DNA of 64,000 nucleotides from JBBWZH01 sp035544115 (GTDB lineage Bacteria > Actinomycetota > Actinomycetes > Mycobacteriales > CADCTP01). The first letter of the stretch is position 1. Each line of letters opens with the position of its first letter. The notes under the pieces were generated by a model. It ran no database searches, was not told the origin of the DNA, and saw nothing but the letters and a program-made list of their open reading frames with translations. Positions 43,301 to 50,495 of the stretch are shown one piece after another. The stretch spans positions 1,612,001-1,676,000 of the forward strand of contig OY970235.1 of NCBI GenBank assembly GCA_963714145.1, written 5' to 3'. A program made the position numbers and the translations under genes.

Positions 43301-46300
43301 CCGGTGTCCACTATGGACCCGAAACCTCTGGACCCGCTGGTGTCCATTCCGGACGCTGCCGCGCCGATGCGGCGGCTGGCCGAGCTCACCGACCGGGTGG
43401 TCGCGGTGTGGTCGGCGGCGTTGAAGGCCACCGGGGTGGGGGCGGAGTCGGACTACTTCGCGCTGGGTGGTACCTCGATCGCCGGGATCACCGTGCTCGG
43501 TGAGCTCGAGCGGGAGTTCGGCATCCGGCTCGGCTTCGCCGACCTCTACGGCTACCCGACCGCCCGCCGGCTGGCCGGCCGGATCCGCGACCTACTGCCG
43601 GCCGGTCCTGCCGGCGCGGCCGGTCCGGCTGGCCCGGTGGCGATCCCGCGGCTACCCAGGGGTGGCCGGTTGCCGCTCTCGTACGGCCAGGAGCAGCTCT
43701 GGTATCTCGACCAGCTCAACCCGGGCAGCTCGCTCTACAACGTGCCGGCCGACCTGCGATTGACCGGGCCGCTGGACCGACCTGCATTGGTCGCCGCGCT
43801 GGCCGACCTCGCCGCCCGGCACGAGGTGCTGCGCAGCCGCATCCCCAGTGCCGACGGCGAGCCGTACGTGCTGATCGATCAGCGCGGCCCGGACCCGGAC
43901 CTGATCGACCTCAGCGCGCTGCCGGCCGGGCAGCGGGACGAGCGCGCCCGCGAGGCCGTGCGGGCGGCGGCGTCCGAACCGTTCGAGCTGGCAACCGGGC
44001 CGCTGTGGCGGGCGGTGCTGATCCGGCTGGCCGCCGACGAGCACGTCCTCGCCGTCACCTGGCACCACAGCATCTTCGACGGCTGGTCGCCCTCGGTGTT
44101 CTTCGACGACCTCGCCGAGCTGTACCGGGCGCGCATCAGCGGGCGGCCCGCGGACCTGCCCGAGCTGCCGGCGCAGTACGCCGATGTGGCCGGCTGGCAG
44201 CGGTCGGCGGCGCCGGAACGGCTGGCGGGTGGGCTGGCGCACTGGCGGCAGCGGCTCGCCGGGCTGAGCGGCGCGGAGCTCCCGCTGGACCGGCCCCGCC
44301 CGCCGGTGCAGGACTTCGCCGGCGGCCTGGTGGAGTTCAGCGTGGACGCCGCGACGGCCGGTGCGGTGCGGTCGTTCAGCCGGCGGCACGGGGTGACCCC
44401 GTTCGTCACGATGCTCGCGGCGCTCACCGCGCTGCTGCACCGGTGGGCCGCCCAGCAGGACGTGGTGATCGGGGTCGGTACCGCCGGCCGCGGCCATCCG
44501 GACACCCAGCGGCTGGTCGGCTACTTCAACAACGTGCTGCCGTTCCGTACCGCCGTCACCGGCGACCTCTCCTTCGCCGACCTCGTCGGCCGGGCCACCC
44601 GGACCGTGGCCGAGGTGCTGGACCACGAGGACGTCCCGTTCGACCGGATCGTCTCCGCGCTGTCCGGGCGGCGGGATCCGGCCCGGCACCCGGTGTACGA
44701 CGTCGCCTACACCCACCAGAACGCCCCGGCCGCGGCCGGCGGCCTGCCCGGGCTGCGCACCAGCCGCTACCTGGACAGCCACATCGCCGGGGTGGCACCG
44801 GGCACGGCCAAGTTCGACCTGACCCTCGGCGTGATCGACCAGGACGACGGCCCGATGCCCGGCTACGTCGAGTACGCGGTCGCGCTATTCGACCGGGCCA
44901 CCGCGGTCCGCCTGGCCGGCTGGTTCACCACCCTGCTCGCCGCCCTGCTGCATGACCCGGACCTCCCGCTGGCACAGATCCCCCTCCCCGGCCTACCCAC
45001 CACCCCAGCCCCGGCCGTCGCAGCCCCGGCCGTCCCAGCCCCGGCCGTCCCAGCCCTGGCCATCTCGGCCCTGGCCGTACCAGCCCCGGCCGTCCCAGGT
45101 CGCGTCGTCCCAGGCCCGGCCGTGCCGGTGTCGGCCGGGCCGGAGCTGCCGGCGGCGGCGCTCTGGTGGCAGGTGGTGGAGCGGGTCGCGGTGCAGCGGC
45201 CGGACCATCCCGCGGTCGTCACGGCCGGGCACTGCTACTCGTACCGGCAGCTGAACCGGATGGCCAACCGGTTGGCCTGGCGACTGATTGACGCGGGCGT
45301 ACGGGCGGAGCTGCCGGTACCGGTCGTCGCCGGCCGGGACATCGACCTCGTCCTCGGCTGGCTCGCGGTGGCCAAGGCCGGTGGCGCGTTCGTGCCGATC
45401 GACCCAGCGCTGCCCGGGCCGCGGATCGACACGATCCGGTCCGATGTGGACGCTCCGGTGGCGGTGGTCGGCCGGTCCTGGACCGGACGGCGGCTGGCCC
45501 CGACCCAGCTGCCGGCCCAGTCGGCCGGAGAAGCGGCCGACGATGTGGCCGACGCGAACCCGCCGGCCCGCAGCGGTCCGGGCAACCTGGCGTACGCCTG
45601 CTACACGTCCGGCTCCAACGGGCGGCCGCACGGCTGCCTGATCGAGCACGGCCAGCTGACCGGGGTGATCCGCTGGTACCAGGACGCGATGGGCATGTCC
45701 GCGGACGAGCAGGTGCTGCAGGGCGCCGGGCCGAGCTTCGACACGACGATCATGGAGGTGTTCGCCACCCTGTGCGGCGGGGCGACGCTGCACCTCGCCG
45801 ACGAGGCCGTCCGCGACCCGGTCCGGCTGCCCGGCTGGCTGGCCGAGCGGGGCATCACCTCGGCCTTCCTGCCGACACCGATCGCGGAGGTGCTGATCGG
45901 CGACGGCAGCTGGCCGGCCGGCCTGCGGCTGCGCCGGCTCAGCACCGGTGGCGACCAGCTGCGGCTGCGTCCGCCGGTCGGGACGCCCTTCGAACTGCTG
46001 AACATGTACGGTCCGACCGAGTGCACGATCGTGGCAACCGCCGGGCCGACCGGGACCACGCCGCTGGACCAGCTGCCCGATATCGGCGGCCCGATCAGCG
46101 ATACCACCGTCTACCTGCTCGACGGTGCCGGCCGGCCGGTGCCGCCGGGCGAGCTGGGCGAGATCTACCTCGGCGGAGCGGTGGTCGGCCGCGGCTACCA
46201 CCGCCTGCCCGGGCTGACCGCGACGCGGTTCGTCGCCGACCCCTTCGCCGGACCGGGGGCCCGGATGTACCAGACCGGCGACCTGGGCCGGCTGTGTCCA

Positions 46301-48856
46301 AACGGGACGGTCGAGTTCCATGGCCGGGCCGACAACCAACTCGAGATCCGGGGCTACCGGGTGGAGCCGGCCGAGGTCGAGCGGGTGCTCGGGGCGCATC
46401 CGGCGGTCGGCGCGGCGTTGGCGGTCGGCGTCCCCGCCCCCGGCGGCGGCACCCGGCTGGTCGCCCATGTGACCGCCACCGGCCCGTCGCCGGACGAGCG
46501 GGAGCTGATCGACTTCGTCGCCGCGCGCCTGCCCGGCCACATGGTCCCCGCCCGGGTGCTCACCCGACAGAGCCTGCCCCGGACGGTCAACGGCAAGCTG
46601 GACCGCAAACGCGCCCGCCAGCTCCCGATCCCACCGCCCGCCTCAGCTGCCGTCCCGGCTGCCGGCCAGCCACCCGTTCCAGCTGCCGGCCCGCCGTCCG
46701 TCCGCGCTGCCGGCGCGCCACTCAACCCGGCTGCCGGCCGGACGGCCATCTCCGCTGCCGGTCCGAGGGCCGGCGCGGCTGCTGTTCCGCCATCCGGCCC
46801 GGCCGCCGATCCACCACCCATGCCGGCCCATTGCCGGCGACCGGTGCCGGCCGCCGGCCTGACCGGCTCGGCGGCGCCGGGGGAGTCCGAAGTGGACGGA
46901 GGTGGGCCGGAGCGGGTACTGGCCGGTCTCTGTGCGGACCTGCTCGGCCTCGGCGAGGTCGATCCGGCCGCCAACTTCTTCGATCTGGGCGGCGATTCGC
47001 TGCTCGGCATCCGGCTGGCCGCCCGGGCCGCCCGGATGGGTGTCCACTTCGGACCGCGAGACCTGCTGCTCGCCACATCGCTCCGCGACCTGGCCACGCC
47101 GGCGCCCGGTCCGGCTCCGCCCGTGCCGGCTCCGCCCGTGCCGGCTCCGCCCGTGCCGGCGACCGGCGCACCGACCGGCCGGTCCTCGGTCCAACCGGCA
47201 CCGCCCGGCCAGCCCGTGGTCGACCCGACCCTGGCCGTACCGGTGCCTGGCCTGCCGGCTCTGGCCGTACCGGCGGCGGGCCTGCCGGCTCTGGTCGTGC
47301 CGGCGGCGGGCGAGCCGGCCCCGGGCGGGGGAGCGGGACCGGTGTCGGCTGCCGGCCCGTCCCGGCCGGCGCCGGGCGCGGTCCGGCGGCACGTCCCGCT
47401 GACGCCGATCATGTACGACTTCCTGGCCGGGTCCAGCCTGCGGGGGTTCGTGGACGTGCACGTGCTGGAGGTCCCACCCGCGGTCGATGCGGGGAGCGTC
47501 CGGGCGGCGGTCGGTCGGCTGGTCGGGCTGCACGAGCCGCTGCGGTACCGGTTCCGGCACAACGAGCTGGGCTGGTACATCCACCCGGACCAGGGGCCGG
47601 CCGACATCGAGCGGATCGTCGACACCCGGCCCCTCCCGCCGCTGGTCGCGGCGGGGGAGGCCGCCGTGGTCGAGCGCGACGCGGCGGCGCTGGCCGGGCA
47701 GCTCGACCTGCGGTACGGGCCGGTGCTGCGGGTGCGGCACTACCGCCGGCGGGCCGGCCAGGGTGGGCTGCTCCTGCTGGTCGTGCACCACTTCGTCGCC
47801 GACAGCGTCGCGTCGGTGGTGCTGCTGGATGATCTGGACCTCCTGCTCGCGGACCATGCCGCCGGACGGCCGGCGCCGGCCCGGCCGCGGCGGCCGGCCT
47901 GGCAGGAGTGGTCGGAGCACCTGCGGGAGATGTCCCGGTCAGACGAGCTCGCGGCCGAGATCAGCTACTGGACCGCGATCCTGGGCGCCGGCACCAACCG
48001 GCCCCGCACCGGTACGACCGGCGGCGGCGAACTCGTCCAGCGGGAGATTCAGCTGGCCCCGGACGGCGCCGGCACCGGCACCGAGGCGGCGCTGGCCGTG
48101 CTGGCCGCGGGTGTCGCCCGCTGGCAGGGCACGCCGGATGCCTGGGTGATGCTGGAGGGCGCCGGCACGCCGAACCCGTACCGTCCCGGTGGCCGGCCGG
48201 CCGAGGTGGGCTGGTTCACCAGCCTGCACCCGGCCCTGCTGCCAGCCGACCCGGGCCGACCTACAGCCGCCGACCCGCCTATGGCCGCCGGCTTGCCTAC
48301 GGCTGCCGGCCCGCCTACGGCCGCCGGCTCGCCCACGGCCGCCGGTCCGCCCACGGCCGGCTTGCCTACGGCTGCCGGCTTGCACCCGGGCCTGCTGCCG
48401 GCCGACGCCGGGTCCCGGCCTGCGGCCGCCGGCCGGGACCCGTTGCTGCCGGCCGACCCGGGCCAGCTCATCCGGGCCTGCCGGGACGCGGTGGCGGCTG
48501 AGCTGCGGTCCGTCCCGAACGACGGCGTCGGGTACGGGCTGCTGCGCCACCTCGCCGCACCGTCACCGGCGTTGGCCGAGCTGCGGTCGCTGGCGGAGCC
48601 GGAGGTGTTCATCGCGCACCAGGCCAACGACGGCAGCACCGCCGACCGGGGCGCCCGGCTGCTGCGGGTGCGCCGCGACCTGTACCCGCCACCGCGGCCG
48701 GCCGCCGGCCGGTTCCCGTTGACGCTGGTGTCGGTGGCCCGGCCGGGCTCCCTGCTGGTGTCGGTGCAGGCCGGCCCCGGGTTCGCGGCGGCCGAGGTGA
48801 ACGCACTGGCCGATGCGGTCGCCGCCGCGGCCGATCCAGCTACCAGGAGGTCATAG
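40397..48856 (+). CDS. Hybrid PKS-NRPS megasynthase, KS-(AT remnant)-ACP-C-A-T-E
   Basis: 2819 residues. KS (about 10-425): DTACSSG with Cys 167, ECHGSATPLGDT and KGNIGHLDTAAG, all intact. Residues about 555-820 hold an AT remnant: LVLLFSADGQLDGG is the start, but GHSLGE has become GCGAGN and the second half is missing. No KR/DH/ER. ACP (about 990-1070) has LGGTSI. C domain (about 1080-1535) has WHHSIFDGWS, intact. A domain (about 1585-2080) has CYTSGSNGRPHG instead of TSGSTGxPKG; hand-aligned specificity residues are D-T-M-F-S-G-M-I-V-K. Carrier (about 2170-2235) has LGGDSL. The C-terminal domain (about 2330-2815) is epimerase-like (VGWFTSLHPALLP, NDGVGYGLLRHL) with VVHHFVADSVA. Linkers contain large repeats. 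GTG start has GGAGG five bases upstream. No thioesterase. Confidence 0.92.
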   Translation: MSGYPDRERAVAIVGAACLFPGAASLAEFHAELAAGRGHIGPPGEDRVRQVGAAPGVAYLPMGYLDRVDLFDHELFGVPLREAELMDPQQRLFLRLAHQALEDAGHPPGRLAGSRTGVFAAAAPSGYDQLCPDADPLRLLGTIPAALPARVAYLLDLHGPAVVLDTACSSGLAAVAAAMAAVRAGEVDLAVAGAVSVRAGLVPAAGFQPLRGVDSPDGTCRPFDARANGAVGGEGGGVVVLRALPAALAAGDRVHGVLTGAAVNHNGHRAVSMGAPSQTAQADAIAAACRDAGVPPDRIGYVECHGSATPLGDTVELAALSRVFGRAACAIGSVKGNIGHLDTAAGIAGLLKAMLSVRAGVLYPAVGFETLNPQAELPAPLYVNTELASWPAGTGPRRAGISSLGLTGTNVHVVLEQPPAMPGRATGGAAPGRLGSAGSADSRPGGVINPAGGAAPGRAGSADGAAAGGGDGAGGGAGGRTGGAASGRAGSADGAGTGGSDGAGSGAGGRTGGAGSGVGGVSAGAAGVPADRVDAGAEAGAGAAGGAELLTLSAASADGLRRYRTRLADFLRRTEHPLRAVAHAMNRGRDDHPVRLAFTVDSPGAAAVALESAELPPGSARPGRPLVLLFSADGQLDGGLWEPLRAAFPALLADLDGVPADPADPAGRLVLRQHALYRLTTALGLTGARLVGCGAGNVAVRLARGELSGPAAVRAAAGLPVGPQLDLDRLAAAVDGFVGSGALLVELGAGGVLSREVGRLAPGLPVLPLVGGPGGRAGVLGQLGRLYTLGATIDWERYYAGARIPWIDAPTYPFAPTRCWCVPPSSRRPPAGPARSTVDPDRPSDQPMPTVDQVRPTDPPVSTMDPTPTEPLMSAVDSKPTDPPVSTVDPAPMEPLVSIVDSKPAGSPVSTMGPTPAEPLVSAVDPVRPTDPPVSTMDPTPTEPLVSAVDSKPTDPLVSTVGPTPAALPVSTMDPKPLDPLVSIPDAAAPMRRLAELTDRVVAVWSAALKATGVGAESDYFALGGTSIAGITVLGELEREFGIRLGFADLYGYPTARRLAGRIRDLLPAGPAGAAGPAGPVAIPRLPRGGRLPLSYGQEQLWYLDQLNPGSSLYNVPADLRLTGPLDRPALVAALADLAARHEVLRSRIPSADGEPYVLIDQRGPDPDLIDLSALPAGQRDERAREAVRAAASEPFELATGPLWRAVLIRLAADEHVLAVTWHHSIFDGWSPSVFFDDLAELYRARISGRPADLPELPAQYADVAGWQRSAAPERLAGGLAHWRQRLAGLSGAELPLDRPRPPVQDFAGGLVEFSVDAATAGAVRSFSRRHGVTPFVTMLAALTALLHRWAAQQDVVIGVGTAGRGHPDTQRLVGYFNNVLPFRTAVTGDLSFADLVGRATRTVAEVLDHEDVPFDRIVSALSGRRDPARHPVYDVAYTHQNAPAAAGGLPGLRTSRYLDSHIAGVAPGTAKFDLTLGVIDQDDGPMPGYVEYAVALFDRATAVRLAGWFTTLLAALLHDPDLPLAQIPLPGLPTTPAPAVAAPAVPAPAVPALAISALAVPAPAVPGRVVPGPAVPVSAGPELPAAALWWQVVERVAVQRPDHPAVVTAGHCYSYRQLNRMANRLAWRLIDAGVRAELPVPVVAGRDIDLVLGWLAVAKAGGAFVPIDPALPGPRIDTIRSDVDAPVAVVGRSWTGRRLAPTQLPAQSAGEAADDVADANPPARSGPGNLAYACYTSGSNGRPHGCLIEHGQLTGVIRWYQDAMGMSADEQVLQGAGPSFDTTIMEVFATLCGGATLHLADEAVRDPVRLPGWLAERGITSAFLPTPIAEVLIGDGSWPAGLRLRRLSTGGDQLRLRPPVGTPFELLNMYGPTECTIVATAGPTGTTPLDQLPDIGGPISDTTVYLLDGAGRPVPPGELGEIYLGGAVVGRGYHRLPGLTATRFVADPFAGPGARMYQTGDLGRLCPNGTVEFHGRADNQLEIRGYRVEPAEVERVLGAHPAVGAALAVGVPAPGGGTRLVAHVTATGPSPDERELIDFVAARLPGHMVPARVLTRQSLPRTVNGKLDRKRARQLPIPPPASAAVPAAGQPPVPAAGPPSVRAAGAPLNPAAGRTAISAAGPRAGAAAVPPSGPAADPPPMPAHCRRPVPAAGLTGSAAPGESEVDGGGPERVLAGLCADLLGLGEVDPAANFFDLGGDSLLGIRLAARAARMGVHFGPRDLLLATSLRDLATPAPGPAPPVPAPPVPAPPVPATGAPTGRSSVQPAPPGQPVVDPTLAVPVPGLPALAVPAAGLPALVVPAAGEPAPGGGAGPVSAAGPSRPAPGAVRRHVPLTPIMYDFLAGSSLRGFVDVHVLEVPPAVDAGSVRAAVGRLVGLHEPLRYRFRHNELGWYIHPDQGPADIERIVDTRPLPPLVAAGEAAVVERDAAALAGQLDLRYGPVLRVRHYRRRAGQGGLLLLVVHHFVADSVASVVLLDDLDLLLADHAAGRPAPARPRRPAWQEWSEHLREMSRSDELAAEISYWTAILGAGTNRPRTGTTGGGELVQREIQLAPDGAGTGTEAALAVLAAGVARWQGTPDAWVMLEGAGTPNPYRPGGRPAEVGWFTSLHPALLPADPGRPTAADPPMAAGLPTAAGPPTAAGSPTAAGPPTAGLPTAAGLHPGLLPADAGSRPAAAGRDPLLPADPGQLIRACRDAVAAELRSVPNDGVGYGLLRHLAAPSPALAELRSLAEPEVFIAHQANDGSTADRGARLLRVRRDLYPPPRPAAGRFPLTLVSVARPGSLLVSVQAGPGFAAAEVNALADAVAAAADPATRRS
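42905..43340 (+). repeat. Linker repeat between AT remnant and ACP
   Basis: About ten copies of a 36-51-base unit encode STxDPxPTEPLVSAVDSKPT-like segments. Each copy carries TCCACTGTGGA or a one-base variant. The result is a long Pro/Thr/Ser linker of about 145 residues. Confidence 0.75.
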
Positions 48857-49119
48857 TGGACACCGTCGAGCTGGCCGCCGGCGCGGATATCCGGGGCTTC
48901 ATCGCGGCCGGCTTCCCGGACGCCCGGTTCGCCGACACCGACGACATCTTCCAGCTCGGGTTCGTCAGCTCGCTGTTCGCGATGCAGCTGGTGCTGTTCC
49001 TGGAGCGACACTTCGCCATCCAGATCCCGAACGAGCAGCTGAGCCTGGACAACCTGCGCAGCGTCGCGGCCATGACCGGGCTGGTGGCCGGCTGCCGCCG
49101 GGCCGCCGGGGCATGCTGA
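48856..49119 (+). CDS. Free-standing acyl carrier protein
   Basis: 87 residues. The carrier serine is in LGFVSSLFAMQLVLFLERHF (Ser about 39), followed by IQIPNEQLSLDNLRSVAAM, the recognisable helix III region. It resembles the FkbJ/glyceryl-ACP group of discrete carriers. The GTG start shares a base with the megasynthase stop (TAGTG) and the stop overlaps the next ATG region, so all are co-translated. Neighbouring acyl-CoA dehydrogenase and FkbH-like genes indicate that this ACP carries a three-carbon unit taken from glycolysis (glyceryl), as in tetronate and methoxymalonyl pathways; that is knowledge of the families applied to the context. Confidence 0.88.
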   Translation: MDTVELAAGADIRGFIAAGFPDARFADTDDIFQLGFVSSLFAMQLVLFLERHFAIQIPNEQLSLDNLRSVAAMTGLVAGCRRAAGAC

Positions 49120-50495
49120 CCGGCGAGCGACCGGCGCCGGGCGCCGGGACGGACCGGGTCGCCGTCCGCCGGGTGGTGGACGCGGAGATCGCGCCGCACG
49201 CGGCGGCCTTCGACGCCGCTGAGGCGGTCCCGGCGCGGCTGCTGCACCGGCTGGCCGAGCTCGGCTGGTGGGGTGCGCTGCTGCCGGCCGGTGACGGCGG
49301 GCTGGGTCTGGACAGCGCCGGGTTCGCCGCCTTGCACGAGGAGGTCGGCCGCGGTTGCGCGTCGGTGCGCGCCCTGCTCGGCGCGCACAGCATGGTCTGC
49401 TGGGCGATCAGCCGCTGGGGCAGCCCGGCCCAGCGCGCCCACTGGCTGCCCGAGCTGGCCGCCGGCCGGGTCCGTGCCGGCTTCGGCCTGACCGAGCCGG
49501 GCGCGGGCACCGACACCGCCGCGCTGGCCTGCCGGGCCGTCCGGCGACCCGGCGGCTGGCGGCTGGACGGCGCGAAGACCTGGATCACCGGCGGGGCCGG
49601 CGCCGCCCTGTTCCTGATCTTCGCCCGGGCCGACGACGGCGTCACCGCATTCCTCGTCCCGGCCGAAACCCTTAGCTCCGCCGGGACCACCCGGACCTCC
49701 GGAACCGCCGGGATACCCGGCTCCGCCGGGACCCGGACAGCCGAGACCGCCAGGGCCGCCGGGATCCCCGGAACCGCCGGGATGCGCGGCTCTGCCGGAA
49801 CCCCCGGAACTGCCGAGATACCCGGCTCCACCCGGATCCCCGGAACCGCCGAGATCCCCGACTCCGCCGGGACTGCCGGGCCGTCCGGGTCGGCCGGGCC
49901 GTCCGGGTCCGCCGGTGTCCGGGTGACGGCGCGGTCGGGGCTGCTCGGCCTGCGGGCCGGGCTGGTGGCCGACGTGAGTCTGGACGGCTGCCTGCTACCC
50001 GCCGACGCGGTGCTCGGGCCGGCCGGTTTCGCCGCGCCGACCGTGCTGATCGGCGCGCTGGACGTGGGCCGGCTCAGCGTCGCCAGCGGCTGCGTCGGCA
50101 TCCTGCAGGCCTGCCTCGACGCGTCCGTGGACCATTCGGCGCGGCGGCGACACGGCGCCGGGACGCTGTCGGACCGGCAGCTGGTCCGCCGCATGATCGC
50201 CGACCTGGCCACCGACACCGCCGCCGCCCGGCTGCTCTGCGCCGAGGCCGCCCGGCTCCGGGACGCCGGCGACCCGGACAGCCTGGTGGCGACCTGGCGG
50301 GCGAAGTATTTCGCCGCCGCCGCGGCCCAGCGCGGGGCGGCCGCGGCCGTGCAGATCCATGGCGCGGCCGGTTGCGCCGCCGGCAGCCTGGTCGGCCGGT
50401 GCTACCGGGATGCCAAGGTGATGGAGCTGATCGAGGGCAGCACCGAGGTGGAGCAGCTGGTCATCGCCGATGAGGCGTACCGGGGCCGGCGATGA
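49113..50495 (+). CDS. Acyl-CoA/acyl-ACP dehydrogenase, FkbI-like
   Basis: 460 residues. FAD-binding acyl-CoA dehydrogenase fold: LHRLAELGWWGALLPAGDGG, AGFGLTEPGAGTDTAAL, TWITGGAGAALFLIFAR, AAVQIHGAAGCAAGS and VMELIEGSTEVEQLVIADEA. About 80 residues of GTAGIPGSAG-type repeats (49675-49915) are inserted in the loop before VRVTARSGLLGLRAG, in the middle beta domain. FkbI/ZmaE-type members oxidise ACP-bound glyceryl-derived units to malonyl-type extenders, usually together with a 3-hydroxyacyl-CoA dehydrogenase (FkbK) that is absent here. It is coupled to the ACP and to the FkbH-like gene by overlaps. Confidence 0.88.
   Translation: MLTGERPAPGAGTDRVAVRRVVDAEIAPHAAAFDAAEAVPARLLHRLAELGWWGALLPAGDGGLGLDSAGFAALHEEVGRGCASVRALLGAHSMVCWAISRWGSPAQRAHWLPELAAGRVRAGFGLTEPGAGTDTAALACRAVRRPGGWRLDGAKTWITGGAGAALFLIFARADDGVTAFLVPAETLSSAGTTRTSGTAGIPGSAGTRTAETARAAGIPGTAGMRGSAGTPGTAEIPGSTRIPGTAEIPDSAGTAGPSGSAGPSGSAGVRVTARSGLLGLRAGLVADVSLDGCLLPADAVLGPAGFAAPTVLIGALDVGRLSVASGCVGILQACLDASVDHSARRRHGAGTLSDRQLVRRMIADLATDTAAARLLCAEAARLRDAGDPDSLVATWRAKYFAAAAAQRGAAAAVQIHGAAGCAAGSLVGRCYRDAKVMELIEGSTEVEQLVIADEAYRGRR

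Noticed and set aside
42905..43340. Possible repeat array with regulatory role (iterons)
   Set aside because: The repeats are in frame within the megasynthase and encode a Pro/Thr/Ser linker; no replication genes are nearby.
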